From the NCBI RefSeq assembly GCF_040939455.1, contig NC_134117.1, forward strand, positions 30,187,501-30,251,500: 64,000 nt of DNA, read 5' to 3'. The position numbers and the translations under genes are program-made. This document shows positions 1-47,900 of the stretch, piece after piece. Every line of letters begins with the position of its first letter. Within the stretch, counting starts at the first letter, position 1. Below the pieces are notes generated by a model. That model was not told the DNA's origin. It saw nothing but the letters and a program-made list of their open reading frames with translations, and did no database searches. This DNA comes from Microcebus murinus. Its lineage: Eukaryota; Chordata; Mammalia; Primates; Cheirogaleidae.

Positions 1-23
1 ATATTATAATTGTTATGTGTGTG

Positions 24-24
<1 letters not shown>

Positions 25-68
<44 letters not shown>
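25..68. repeat. (CA)n microsatellite
   Basis: Roughly twenty CA units follow a short TG/TATA stretch that makes the flank self-complementary. Confidence 0.95.
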
Positions 69-70
<2 letters not shown>

Positions 71-1729
71 ATTTTAAAATCTGCTCTTCTTCCAGGACCA
101 GAAATATCCTGAGAAAACATAAGGAACTGGACAGCTAAGAACTGCATTTCTTTGGAATAAATGAATTCTTTAAACCCTGGTTGCCACAAATTCTAAAGAT
201 TACAAAGGGACAGACAAACTTTTCTGAACTCTTATTTTTGTTTATCCATGATAAAACTGTTGACTCCGTAACTGTTTAATTTTAAACGAATCCTCTAAGG
301 TCAAAGTAAGATTGCGTGATTTTATAATAATGACTCAACAAATATTTGTGGAGTGTTATTGAATTGAAATTCTTCCTAATGCAAAGTTCGTAAGTTGTAA
401 AACCAGAGTTGGCATCTTTACCCTGCCTTAGCAGTGGAAATTTTGATGAGTCACTTCAGTTCTGATTCTCATTTTTCTCATCTGTAAAATGGATAAAAAA
501 TGCCTACCTGTCTCATGGGTTGATTTTCAGATTCAAATAATAAAATATTCACATAAGTATGTTTCAAGCTTCATTGAACTCTACAAATAAAAAGAATATT
601 TTTGAATTAAGGAAAGCAATTTATTTTCTTTTTAAAAAGAGCTTTCAAATTCTAGGTATTTTATTTAAAAATCTATTAGGCTTTACAAAAGACTATGTTT
701 ACATTAGGTTCTTTTGGAGAAGTGATATAAAGATACGATAGATATAAAGATATATATAAAGATATAGATATCTATATCCCTAGATCCTGATCTAAATGTA
801 TCATGTGTTTTTGTTTGTGGAATCTGGACTTAGTGGTCTTTCAGGACTGAGGTGTTTATGAACTGGTCAGATCCCCACCCTCCTTTTTAAGCTGACGTAC
901 CTGCTGTCTGTTTTTAGCCTTGTTTTTCTGTAGTGACAGAAGCTGTGGAGGGAAGCTCTTGACTCTCGGGACCTTCCTGCTACTTCCTCTGAGATTGCCC
1001 TTTTCTGCTGCAAGACTGAGCCCAGTTCATCACAGCAGTGTAGAAGACTAAGCAACCCTGGGAGTCCGTGTTGGGCTATACATGTGCATGGCCCCTAATC
1101 TGGGATCTCCTTCTCCTTTTCTCCTTTGGCCTGCTGTTGTATGGGCATCTACATTGTTTCTTTTCTTACATTGTCTTCTTTTCTACATTGTTTCTTTTCT
1201 TAAATTATAATTGGCGGATGTGATGTGTCAGCTGTCCTCCTAGGCTCAAATTCCAGCTTAACATTTTATGAACTGGGCAGGGAGGTATCTGAATCTTCTT
1301 TGGGTAACTCATCCATAAATATTGCTATTCTTAATACAAAGTTGTTTTTGAAGATTAAACGATCTTCACTTAATTTTGCACTTAATTTTTGACATTCAGA
1401 ATTTACCTTTTGCCTTCATATTATTTGGTCCATACTAGTTATTGGGTAGTGTATTCAGGAGGTACTCTTTTTTAAATGCCTATCCAATCTTTTCAGGAAA
1501 TGAGACATCATAGTCCCTCATCTGCTGATTTTTGTCTGATTTTTTAGAGCTCATGTTCTTATATTGTCCTTAGGCGGATTGATCAAGTTTCCTTTATTTT
1601 ACTTTGTTTTTCCTCTACCAAAAGGAAAGGTATTAAATTTTAGGTGATATACTTTAAACGTTTAGTTACAAAATTTTATGTTGTAATTGTTTATATCTAT
1701 CTATATAATCTATATATCTATATCTATAT
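69..1729. other. Upstream intergenic DNA, no gene seen
   Basis: No coding exon is recognisable. About 430-550 has the wording of an old MIR ('tctcatctgtaaaatgg'), and 1220-1360 may be a second MIR remnant. AT-rich stretches of repeated TATA/CTATA lie at 735-780 and 1690-1730. The small open frames at 559-741 and 867-1055 look random. Confidence 0.5.
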
Positions 1730-4700
1730 AATTCTGGATATTGACCCCTTGTCAGATGTATAGTTTCAAGTATTTGCTCCCATTCTACAAGTTCACACTT
1801 CACTCTGTTAGTAGTTTCTTTTACTGTGCAAAATCTTTTTAGTTTGATGTAATCTCATTTGTCTAATTGTGCATTTGTTCTCTGCACTTTTGAGGTCTTA
1901 TTTAAAAAATCCTTGCCCAACCCTATGTTGTAAAGCATTTCTCCTATGTTTTCTTCTAATGGTTTCATAGTTCCAGGTTTTACATTTAAGTCTTTAACAC
2001 ATTTTTGAGTTGGTTTTTGTATATGGTGAGGGTCTAGTCTCATTCTTTTGCATGTATATATCCAATTTTCCCAGTATCATTTATTGAAGAGATTGTCTTT
2101 CCCCCAATGTGTGTTCTGGCACCTTTGTCAAAAATCACCTGGCAGTAGGTGTATGAATTTATTTCTGGGCTTTCTATCCTGTTCCATTGGTCTATATATC
2201 TATATTTATGCCAGTATCATGATATTTTGGTTATAAAACTTTGTAGTATATTTTGAATTCAGGTAGTGATGCCCCTAGCTTTGTTCTTTTTGCTCAAGAT
2301 TGCATTGGCTATTTGGGTTTTTTTGTGGTTCCATACGAATTTTAGGATTTTTTTCTTTCTGTGAAGAATGTCATTGGTATTTTGTTTGATAGAGATTGTG
2401 TTAAATCTGTAGATAACTTTGAGTAGTGTGGACTTTTTAACAATATTAATTCTTCCAATTCATGAGCATGGGATATCTTTCCATTTATTTGTGTCCTCTT
2501 CAATTTTTTTCATCAATCTTTTATAGTTTTCAGTGTAGAGATCTTTCACCTCTTTGGGTAAGTTTGTTCCTAGGCATCTTATTTTGGGATAGCTATTGTA
2601 AATGAAATTGATATTTTGATTTCTTTTTCAGACAGTTCACTATTAGTGTAAATAAACACATCTGATTTTTGCATACTGATTTTGTATCTTGCAACTTTAT
2701 GGAATTTGTTTATTAGTTCTGAAAGGTTTTTTTTGGTGAAGTCTTTAGGGTTTTCTATATATAAGATTATGTCATATACAAACAGGACAATTTGACTTTC
2801 TCTTTTCCAGTTTGGATACCTTTTATTTCTTTCTCTTGCATGATTGCTCTGTCTAGGACTTCTAGTACTATGTTGAATAGAAGTGGTAAAAGTGCTATCC
2901 TTGTCTTGTTACTGCTCTTATTTTCTCCATTTACTGCGATGTTAACTGTGAGTTTGTCATTTATGGCTTTTATTATGTTGAGGTATAGACCTTGTATACT
3001 ATTTTTTTGGGAGTTTTTATCAGGGAGGGGATATTGAATGTTGTCAAATGTTTTTTCTGTGTCTATTGAAAATATTATATGGTTTTTGTATGTCTTTCTG
3101 TTAATGTGTTATATCACATTTATTGTTTTGCCTATGTTAAAAAATCCTTGCATCCCTGGGATGAATCCAACTTGATCATAATGAATAATCTTTTCAGTAT
3201 GGTATGGGATTTAGTTTTCTAGTATTTTATTGGGCATTTTTGCATATAAGTTCATCAGGGATATTGTCTTATAGTTTTCTTTTTTTGTTGTGTTCTTGTC
3301 TGGTTTTGTAATCAGAATAATGCTGGCCTTGTAAAATGAGTTTCAAAATATTCTTTCCTCTTCAATTTTCTGGAATAGTTTGAGAAGAATTGGTATTAGT
3401 TCTTCTTTAAATATTTGGTGGAATTCAGCAGTAAAGTCATCAGGTTCTGGGCTTTTCTTAAATGAAAGAGTTTTTATACTGATTCAATTTCCTCACTAGT
3501 TTTTTTTTTTTTGTCTGTTTAAATTTTCTATTTTTCATAATTTAATGTTGGTAAGTTGTATGTGTCCATGGATTTATTCATATTTTCTATGTTATAAAAT
3601 TTGTTAACATATAGTTGTTCATAATAGATCCTTTGTATTTCTGTGGTGTCAGTTGTAATGTCTCCATTTCTAATTTTATTTATTTGAGTCTTCTCACTTT
3701 TTTCTACTTATTCTATTAATAGCTAAAGTTTTATCAATTTTCTTTATCTTTATAGAAACCATTTGTTTTGTTGGTCTTTTGAATTTTGGGGGGTTCTATT
3801 TTATGTATTGCTTCTCTAATCTATTATTTCCTTCCTTACACTAATTTTGGTTTTATTTTGTTCTTGTTTTTATAGTTACTTTAGTTTCATTGTTAGGTCA
3901 TTCATTAGAAATCTTTTTCCATTTAGATGTAGGTATTTATTAATATCAATGTTCTTCTTAGAACTACTTTTTCTGTGCCCCATAAGTTTTGGTATGATGT
4001 GTTTCCATTCATGTTTTTCTCAAGAAAAATTTTAATTCTTTTTTGACTTCTTCATTGGCCCATTGGTTGTACAGGAACATATTGTCTAATGTCCATGGAT
4101 TTGTAAAGTTTTCAAAGTTTTTTTTTGTTGTTGATTTCTAGTTTTATACCATTGTGGTCAGAAATGGTGCTTTATATGATCTCTATCTTCTTAAATGTGC
4201 TAAAACTTGTTTTGTGGCTACTATAGTTTAGATGTTTGTCCACCAAATCTCATGTTGAAATTTGAACCCCAATGTTGGAGGCTGGGACTAATAGGAAGTG
4301 TTTGGGTCATGAGGGTGGGTCCCTCATGAATGGCTTGGTGTCATTCTTGCGGTAATGAGTGAATTTTTGCTCTATTAATTCCTATCGGAGCTGGTTGTTA
4401 AAAAGAGCCTAGTACCTTCTCCCTCTCTCTTCTGCTTCCTCTCTCACCATGTGATCTTTGCACACACTGGCTGCCCTTCCCCTTTCAACATGAGTGGAAG
4501 CAGTCTGAGGTACTCACCAGAAACACATGCTGGCACCATGTTTCTTGTACAGCCTGAAGACCTATGAGCCAAAGAATTCTCTTCTTTATAAATTATCCAG
4601 CCTCAGGTATTCCTTTATAGCAAAACAAACAGACTAGGACAGTGGACTAAGATATGATTTATCCTGGAGAATATTCCATGGGCCATTGAGAGGAATGTGT

Positions 4701-5395
4701 ATTTTGCAGCTGTTGTAGAATGTTCTGTAAATATTTGTTAGGTCTATTTGGTCTATAGTGCAGTTTAAATCTTGTGTTTCTTTGTTAATTTTTTTTTTTT
4801 TTTTTTGTCTAGATGATCTGTCTATTATTGAAAGTGGGTGTCAAAGTCCCCTTCTATTATTGCATTTCAGTCCTTCTCTCCTGTTAGGTCCAATAATAGT
4901 TGCTTTAAATATCTGGGTGATCTGGTTGGATGCATATATATTTATAATTTTTATGTCCTCTTGTTGAATTGATACCTTTATCACATTGTATAGTTACCTT
5001 CTTTGTCTCTTTTTACAGTCTTAAAGTTTATTTTACTTGATATAAGTATGGCTACTCCTGCTTGTTTTTGGTTTCTGTTTGCATGGTATATCTTTCCCCA
5101 TCCCTTCATTTTCAGTCTATTTTAGTGCCTGTAAGAAGAAATATCCCCTGACTTTGAACTGATCCTGGTGGAGAAGACAGTGTAGCAGAAGCAGGATATC
5201 TTGCTCTTCTCTCTGTGTTGCTATCCTGGGCTTCCATGCTCCACAGGGATTTTGCTGCCCCCTGGTGCTCTCCAGCATACTTCTTCAGTCACTCTAGTTA
5301 AGACAGTTGTTTATTCATTGTTCTGGTCCATTTCTGTGGGAGGCATGAAGGCCCTGTAACTCTAGTCATCCATCTTGCTGATGTCAATCTATGGA
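1730..5395 (-). mobile_element. Old L1 (LINE-1), antisense, split by an LTR
   Basis: Reading the minus strand gives L1 ORF2 in the 3' direction from about 5160 to 1730, with the familiar blocks for the reverse transcriptase region ('gataatatcatgtc..' type wording near 2765) and many stops. About 5160-5395 looks like ORF1/5' end wording of an old L1M family ('catccatcttgctgatgtca'). The extreme 3' end is missing. The element is interrupted at 4217-4641. Confidence 0.8.
4217..4641 (+). mobile_element. MST-type MaLR solo LTR inserted in L1
   Basis: The segment opens 'ctatagtttagatgtttgtc' and ends 'caaacagactaggaca', matching the ends of MSTA/MSTB LTRs of the ERVL-MaLR group. L1 wording resumes directly after it ('gatttatcctggagaat'), so it is an insertion into the older L1. 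Only an LTR is present; no internal retroviral genes. Confidence 0.8.
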
Positions 5396-6489
5396 TTGGG
5401 TCTTTTTATTTTAATCCTGCTTAGAACTTTGTGGATCCAAGTGTTTTCTTAATTCAGTTATTTGGCTTATTTGTTTGATTACTTTTCTCTCTTCTTGAAA
5501 CTCTTACCAGAAATTTACTAAAACTTCTAGAACTATTTTTCATACCACTTAATTTAGTTTATAGTTGTCATGATTATTATTTGAAATCTATTCTTGGTAA
5601 ACTCTTGTTTGTATCTTCCTGCTAAATAAATTGAACTGTAGCTAAATATAATTTGTTACTCAGGATGCCTGTTTTCTTTAAAAAATATTTTTGCAATCCT
5701 AGTTTTAATTACCAAGAACATTTCTTTTTTTCTAATAAATTGTTCTTTTTATATAGCTAACTTAACCCGATGCTTTTATAATTATTTTAACATTGTTTTT
5801 TCTCTAAGTTAACTTCTTCAGGGTTAAGTTTTCTGATTTTAAGTTTTATGTTTGTTTTACTGTTGGTTTCCTCAAATATCTTTCAAATCTTGAAGTTTTG
5901 TTCATTTCTGTGAATTTCTAGACACTTTCAAATATTCATAGTGTTAATTGCTGACACGTTTCCTCACCTAAGTGAGAATGGGCAAAGCAGGCTCTGGCTA
6001 CCAGCGCCTCATTGGGAATGGATGTGTCAGGAAGGAAACAGCTGATATGCAGCCAAGGGACTTTCCTCTGCCGTGTGTGAGCAGTTTCTTTTCTTGACTT
6101 GGTGGGTTCCTGTCTACTGTTTTATTTACCTTCCATATCCTTTGGGAGTATTTTTATTTCTGCTTTGGAGAATAGGGCTCTGGCAGGAGAGTTGGGATAT
6201 CTCTATTATTATCTAAGATAAGACCGGCTTCCTATACCCTAATACCTCTAATTCTGGCCTTTTCCCTGGCATCTTTTGGGAACAACACTAAGAAAGAGAG
6301 CACTTCTTTGTTTTGCTCATATGATGGTAGATTTTGACATGTGAGATATTCTTTTTAATTATTTGTTGAGATCATGAACCCCAGCTACCCCTTTGAAAAT
6401 CTGACAGCTTGCACTGTTACTAATATGCCACTAAGACCACTATTGCTCAAGAAGTGAGAGTTATTTTTTTAGTTGGAATATTCACAGAA
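5396..6489. other. Distal 5' flank of the CYP2C gene
   Basis: This is mostly AT-rich unique sequence. No coding potential and no recognisable young repeat is visible. It is the most likely place for distal enhancers, but I can point to no specific site. Confidence 0.4.
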
Positions 6490-40152
<33,663 letters not shown>

Positions 40153-40380
40153 AGAAAGGGCAGCCTGTCGAACTTCAGAGCAAGACCCTCCAGCCTCATC
40201 TGAACAAACCAGAGGCTGTCTGGCCTGTGTGCCAGCTATTATCCATCTCTATCTTAATAGCAGGAATGTCATCTCTGAGCCCTGTCTCTTCTAATTTCCC
40301 CCACCCTTCAAATTTCCTAAAATTCACTACTCCTCAAATTTTCCTGCATAAAATAAATATTACCATTTCATCTCCAATAA
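40153..40380 (+). other. CYP2C: CYP2C 3'UTR with polyadenylation signal
   Basis: Unique sequence follows the stop codon. A canonical AATAAA stands at 40352-40357, about 200 bp after TGA, and a T-rich stretch at 40384-40392 could be the downstream element. The cleavage site is inferred at about 40370-40380. An antisense Alu begins about 120 bp further on. Confidence 0.65.
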
Positions 40381-40503
40381 GACTCTTTTTTTGTAATACA
40401 ACCCGGAGATCATAAGCTACATCTATTTGCAGTGTATACCAAATGGAAAGCAGACTATAAATGTAAGGGTATAAGGTTAGGGTGTGAGCTAGTGCATGCA
40501 GTC

Positions 40504-40829
40504 TTTTTTTTTTTTTTTTGAGACAGAGTCTCACTTTGTTACCCAGGCTAAAGTGATAGCATCAGCCTAGCTCACAGCAACCTCCAACTCCTGGGCTCCA
40601 GCAATCCTCCTGCCTCAGCCACCTGAGTAGCTGGGACTACAGGAATGTGCCACCATGCCCAGCTAATATTTTTATATATTTTTAGCTGTCCAAGTAATTT
40701 TTTTCTAATTTTAGTAGAGATGGGGTCTCGCTCTTGCTCAGGCTGGTCTCCAACTCCTGAGCTCAAATGATCCAACCGCCTCGCCTCCCAGAGTGCCAGG
40801 ATTACAGGCGTGAGCCACTGCACCCAGCC
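40504..40829 (-). mobile_element. Alu, antisense, just past the CYP2C 3' end
   Basis: The T tail starts about 150 bp after the AATAAA. The element ends 'ccactgcacccagcc'. A short TGCATG stands on each side. Confidence 0.9.
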
Positions 40830-41344
40830 TGCATGTGGGTTTTGAGAAAGATTTCTCCAGATAAAAATTAGGATAGAAATAAGAGATTTATTTACCTTTC
40901 CCAGCTGGAAAATGGCCAACACAGTAGTGAAGGAAGTAGAGAATGTTGGCAGAGAGAACCAGGTATTTGGCCTTTTTATTTAGGGGGAGGTTGTAAATTA
41001 GCAGGGTGCAGCCGAGAAACTGCTGTATCTGCTCCTTTCTTTCTTTCTGGTGGTGAGCTGATAACAGAAATGGCAAGATGTCAAAATCCGAGAGTTGCCT
41101 ACCACCTTTCTCTGTAGATGGGATTATCGCATGGGGATGTGACTCTGCCCTTGAGATATGGCTGAAGTCTGATGGTTGTAGCCTGCAATTCATTCAGGAA
41201 CTCCAAGGCTGTAAAACAAATTCTAAGAAAAGCAGTTTCTGGTGAATGTAAAGAGAAAACATTTCCTTTCTGTTTGTTAGGCTGTTTTCAGATGTTGTGA
41301 AAATGGAACCCTGCAGGGTGCCTGTGAGCTAATTAGCTAAGAAG

Positions 41345-41346
<2 letters not shown>

Positions 41347-41394
<48 letters not shown>
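41347..41394. repeat. (GA)n microsatellite
   Basis: About 24 uninterrupted GA units. Confidence 0.95.
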
Positions 41395-41400
<6 letters not shown>

Positions 41401-41845
41401 CCAGCATGTGCAGGGGGAGACCTCATTTTCTGTTTTTTTTCCTGATAGCAAGACCAACCTTTCATAAGTGTCATATTTTGCTTTACTACAAATTGAAAAT
41501 CAGAAATTGTGCTATGAGATTAAAATTTTTTTTAAATAAAATAAGTAAAATTTACTCATCTCTCATTCCTATTTAACTCTCGCGGGGAATGGTCTCTTGA
41601 AAGTTTGGCATGTATATTTTCTGCCTTTTCTCAATGGATATTAAAATATAATTATGTGTGCATATGTATATGTGTGTGATGCATATATTTATGTATGTAT
41701 GTATATGCATATACATGCAGGGGGAAGACAAAGGAAGATCATTCCAGCCAGAGGGAATAACATGAAATAAAATTTGAATTAACCAGTCCCTCTAAGGATG
41801 TTCTTCTTTTCCATCTCAGTGGTTAAATGCACATAAACGGACAGA

Positions 41846-41860
41846 CACACACACACACAC

Positions 41861-41892
<32 letters not shown>
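41846..41892. repeat. (CA)n microsatellite
   Basis: About 23 CA units with one CG interruption. Confidence 0.95.
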
Positions 41893-41969
41893 TAAGGCAA
41901 AGAAGAGGGAAATATGTATATATGGTTATATTTGAACACATGCAAACAGAAATATACAAGGAAACTTCA

Positions 41970-42952
<983 letters not shown>

Positions 42953-43252
42953 CATTTAAAAAGTTCTTTCCTCCCTTGATGGACACTTAGGTTGTTTGTA
43001 TATCATGGCTATAGTAAATAATACTACAGTAAACATGGGAGTGCAGATATCTATTCAACATAATGATTTCAATTCTTTTAGTACATACTCAGAGGTGGAA
43101 ATGCTGGATCATATGGTCATTCTGTTTTTAGTTTTTTTGAGGGGTTGTTACACTGTTTTCCAAAATGTGTCTACTAATCTATAATACCATCAACAGTGTA
43201 CAAGTTTCTCCTCTTCTCCACATCCTCACCAATACTTATCTTTCACCATTTT

Positions 43253-43578
43253 TTTTTTTTGAGACAGAGTCTCGCTTTGTTGCCTAGGCTAGAGTGAGTG
43301 CCATGGCGTCAGCCTCGCTCACAGCAACCTCAATCTCCTGGGCTCAAGTGATCCTCCTGCCTCAGCCTCCCAAGTAGCTGGGACTACAGGCATGCGCCAC
43401 CATGCCCGGCTAATTTTTTCTCTATATATTAGTTGGCCAATTAGTTTCTTTCTATTTATAGTAGAGACGGGGTCTCGCTCTTGCTCAGGCTGGTTTCGAA
43501 CTCCCGACCTCAAGCAATCCGCTCGCCTCGGCCTCCCAGAGAGCTAGGATTACAGGTGTGAGCCACCGCGCCCGGCCC
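43253..43578 (-). mobile_element. Lemur-type Alu, antisense
   Basis: The duplication 'tctttcaccatttt' is seen before (43239-43252) and, with one change, after (43579-43592). Confidence 0.95.
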
Positions 43579-43879
43579 TCTTTCACCATTTTGATAATAA
43601 GAATCTAGCAGGTGTGAGGTGATAGCTTATTGTGGTTTTAATTTGTGTTTCTCTGATTGGAGATGTTGAGCATGTTTTTATGTGTCTGTTGGCAATCTGT
43701 ATGTCTTCTTTTGAGAAATGCCTATTCAAGTCATTTGCAGTTTTTTAAAAATAAAGTTATTTATTTTCTTGTTATTGGGTAGTTTGATTTTCTCATATAG
43801 TTTGGATATTAGCCCCTTACCCAAAGTAGGATTTGCAAATATTTTCTCCCAATCTGTGGTTTGTCTCTTAACTCTATTT

Positions 43880-44382
43880 TTTTTTCTTTTTACTTTTTTT
43901 TTAATTTCAGCATATTATGGGGGTACAGATTTTAAGGTTTCAATAAATGCCCATTTCCCCCCTCCCCCCACAAGTCTGAGTCTCCAGCATGACCATCCCC
44001 CAGATGGTGCACATCTCACTCATTATGTATGTATATACCCGCCCCCCTCCCCCCTCCCACGTGCCCAATACCCTATTACTGTAGTACCTATGTGTCCACT
44101 TAGGTGCTACTCAGTTAATACCAGTTTGCTGGTGAGTATATGTGGTGCTTGTTTTTCCATTCTTGGTAAACATCACTTAGTAGTATGGGTTCCAGGAAAA
44201 TATAACATGTGCTATATCACTGTTGTTTCTTAGAGCTGAATAGTACTCCATGGTATACATATACCACATTTTATTGATCCATTCTTCTATTGATGGGCAC
44301 TTGGGCTGTTTCCATAGCCTTGCAATTATGAATTGTGCTGCTATAAACATTCGAGTGCAGGTGTCTTTTTTGTAGAGTGTCA
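43880..44382 (-). mobile_element. Young L1 3' end, antisense, with target duplication
   Basis: T tail, 3'UTR and the last part of ORF2, flanked by 'ttaactctatt' (43869-43879 and 44383-44393). The 3'UTR wording is nearly identical to that of the twin-primed L1 in intron 7, so both belong to one subfamily. Confidence 0.88.
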
Positions 44383-44990
44383 TTAACTCTATTAATTGTT
44401 TCATTTGTTGTTCAGAGCTTTTTTATTTGATAAAATCTCATTTGTTTATTTTTTATTTAATTGCTTGTGCCTTTGTGGTCATATCCAAAAAATCACTGCC
44501 CAGACCAATGTTATGGAGATTTCCTCCTATCTTTTCTTCTAGTAGTTTTATATTTTCTAGTCTGTGTTTAATTCTTTAATCCATTTTGAGTTGCTTCTTA
44601 TGTAAGGGATGAGATAAGGGCTCATTTTTATTCTTCTACATGTGGATACCCAGTTTTCTCAACACCATTTATTGAAGAGACAGTTTTTCCCCATTGTGCA
44701 TTCTTGCTACCTTTGTCAAAAGTCAATTGACTGTATCTATGTGGGTTTATTTCTTGACATTTTATCCTATATCATTGGTCAATAGAAAACTATAAAGGCT
44801 TTATCAAAAAACTGTTAGAACCAATAAAATTAGAAAAATCAGCAGTGTTTCTATATATTAACAATGTGCTATTTGAAAAAGAAATTAAGTAAACAACACC
44901 AATTATAATAGCATAAAAGTACCTATGAGTTTCTTACTCTTTATTCAGAAAATCACAAAAGGGACAAAAATACTTAGGAGTAAATTTTTA

Positions 44991-47900
44991 AAAATTATTA
45001 AGAATATTACAAGGGTACAAATATTTTGGTTATAACGGTTGCTTATGTACTGCTTGAGAAAAAGTTCTAAGTGTGTACATCATCCAGATAGTGCACACTG
45101 TACCCATTAGGTATGATTTCACCATCCCCATTCCCAACCCTCTCCCACATACTTGATGTATGTTGAGTTTTACTTCCATCTGTGCACATGAGTGCTGTTT
45201 GGTTAGTTCCAGTTTTATAGCGAGTATATGTGGTGTTTGTTTTTCCATTCTTATGATACTTCACTAAGGAGTACAATCTCCAGTTCCATTTAGATTGTTA
45301 CAAAAGGAATTAATTCATTCTTTTTTATGGCTGAGTAGTACTCCAGAGCATACATATACAACATTTTGTTAACCACTTATGAATTGATGGGCATTTGGGT
45401 TGATTCCACATCTTTGTGATTGTGATTTGTGCTGTAATAAACATTCTAGTGCAAGTGTCTTTTTGATAAAATGACTTTTTTCCTTTGGGTAAATACCCAG
45501 TGTTGGGATTACTGGATCAAATTTTAGATCTACTTTTAGTTCTTTGAGGGGTCTCCATACTATTTTTTATAGAGGTTGTACTAGTTTCCAGTCCCACCAA
45601 CAGTGTATAAGTGTTTCTTTATCTCAGCAACCACACCAGTATCTATTGTTTTGGAACTTTTTGATAAAGGCCATTCTCACTGTGGTTAGGTGATATCTCA
45701 ATGTGGTTTTGATTTGCATTTCCCTGATGATTAGAGACATTGAGCATTTTTTTCATATGTTTATTGGCCATTAATATATCTTCTTTTGAAAAGCTTCTGT
45801 TCATTTCTTTTGCCTACTTTTTAATGGGGTTGTTTGATGTTTTCTTACTGATTTGTTTGAGCTCTTTGTAGATTCTGGTTATTAGCCCTTTATCTGATGT
45901 ATAGCATGTGAATATTTTCTCCTATTCTGTAGGTTTTCTATTTACTCTGTTAATTGTTTCCTTGTCTGTGCAGAAATCTTTTAATTAAATCAAGTCCCAT
46001 TTTTTATTTTTGTTATTGCTGTGTTATTGGGCCTTCTTCATAAATTCTTTGCTTAGGCTGACATATAGAAGAGTTTTTCCAACATTTTCTTCTAGAATTC
46101 TAATGGTTTCATGTCTTAAGTTTAAGTCTAAAATATATCTTGAATTAATTTTAGTGAGTGGTGAGAGGTATGGATCCTGTTTCGATCTTCTACATGTGGC
46201 TCTCTAGTTTTCCCAGCACCATTTATTGAATAGGGCTTCTTTTCCCCAGTGTATATTCTTGTCTGCTCTGTCAAATATCCGATGGCAATATGTGGATGGT
46301 TTTATATCTGGGTTCTCTGTTCTGTTTCATAGGTCTATGTTTCTATTTTTGTGCCAATGCCATGCTGCTTTGGTTGCTATAGCCTTTTAGTATAGCTTAA
46401 AGTCTGGTAAGGTGATACCTCCAGATTTGTTTATTTTGTTTGAGGTTGCTTTGGCTATTCAGGCCCTTTTCAGGTTCCAAATGAAGTATAGAATTATTTT
46501 TTCTAGATCTGTGAAAAATGATGTTAGTATTTTGTGGGGATTGCATTGAATCTATAAATCATTTTGGGTACTATGGACATTTTAACAATGTTGATTCTGC
46601 TGATCCATGACCATGATATGTTTTTCATTTGTTTACATCATCTGCAATTTTCTTCCTCAGTGATTCATAGTTCTCTTTGTAGAGCTATTTTAAATTAATT
46701 AGTTAAATAATTAATTGATATTTTAGAATATTATGAGGATACAAACATTTTGATTGCATGAGATGCTTTTGTACAGTTTGAGTCAATGCTGTAAGTGTGT
46801 CTATCACCCATAAAGTGTGTATTGTACCTGTTAGGTGTGAATTTACCCATCTCCTCCTCCTTCCACTGCCCTGCTTGATTTCTTTTGAAATTTACTACCA
46901 TATGTGTGCATGAATGTTAATCTGTATGTTTCTATTTAGTAGTGAGTACGTGTGGTTTTTGTTCTTTCTTTCTTGTGATACTTCACTTAAAAGGCTAGTC
47001 TCCAGTTCCATCAGGTTTCTACAAAAGGTATTAGTTCACCATTTTTGGGGGGGTAACACTCCGTGGTATACATATACCACATTTTATTGATCCACTCATG
47101 TATGGATGGGTTCTTAGATTGGTTTTGCATCTTTGCAATTGTGAATTGTGCTACTATAAACATTCAAGTGCAAGTGTCTTTTTTATAAAATATCTTTTTG
47201 TCCATTGGGCAAAAACCCAGTAGTGGAATTGCTGGATCAGATGGTCAGCCTACTTTCAGTTTTTTGAGGTATCTCCATACTATTTTCCATAGACGTGGTA
47301 CTAGTTTCTTGTCCCACCAACAGTGTATAAATGTTCCTTTCTTTCTGCATCCATAGCAGCATCTACTATTTTGGGACTTTTTGCTAAAAGCCAATCTCAT
47401 TGGAGTTAGCTGATATCTCATTGTGGTTTTGATTTGTATTTCCCTAAAGATTAGAGATGTTGAGCATTTTTTCATACACTTTTTGGCCATTAGTCTATCT
47501 TCTTTTGAAAAGCTTCTGTTCATGTCTTTTGCCCATTTTTAATGTTTTTTTTTGATATTTTCTTTCTGATTTGCTTGAGTTCTTGTAGATTCTGGTTATT
47601 ATCTCTTTATTGGATATATTTAAACAACGAGGTGAAAGATCTATACATCTGTACTACCCAATGTAGAGATCTTTCACTCCTTTGATTAACTATATTACTA
47701 GGTATTTCCTTTTCTTTGCAGCTATTGTGAAAGGTATTGTGTCTTCCATTTGATTCTCAGCCTGACTGTTGTTGGTGTATAGGAATACTACTGATCTGTG
47801 TACATTAATTTTGTCTCCTAACACCTTGCTGAATTTATTTATCAATTCTAGGAATCTCTTGGCAGAGTCTTCGGGATTTTCTAGTATAAGATCATATCAT

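Larger units (their letters stand above)
42953..44785 (-). mobile_element. Old L1, antisense half, split by an Alu and a younger L1 end
   Basis: The old-L1 pieces are 42953-43252, 43579-43868 and 44394-44785. Removing the Alu and the younger L1 restores continuous ORF2 3' wording. At about 44785 the orientation flips to sense. Confidence 0.75.

Noticed and set aside
4217..4641. Endogenous retrovirus with genes
   Set aside because: Only a solo LTR of the MaLR group is present; no gag, pol or env reading is seen here or at the MLT1 LTR.
43718..44233. 171-aa open frame on the + strand
   Set aside because: It crosses the border between two L1 elements and reads L1 3'UTR backwards.
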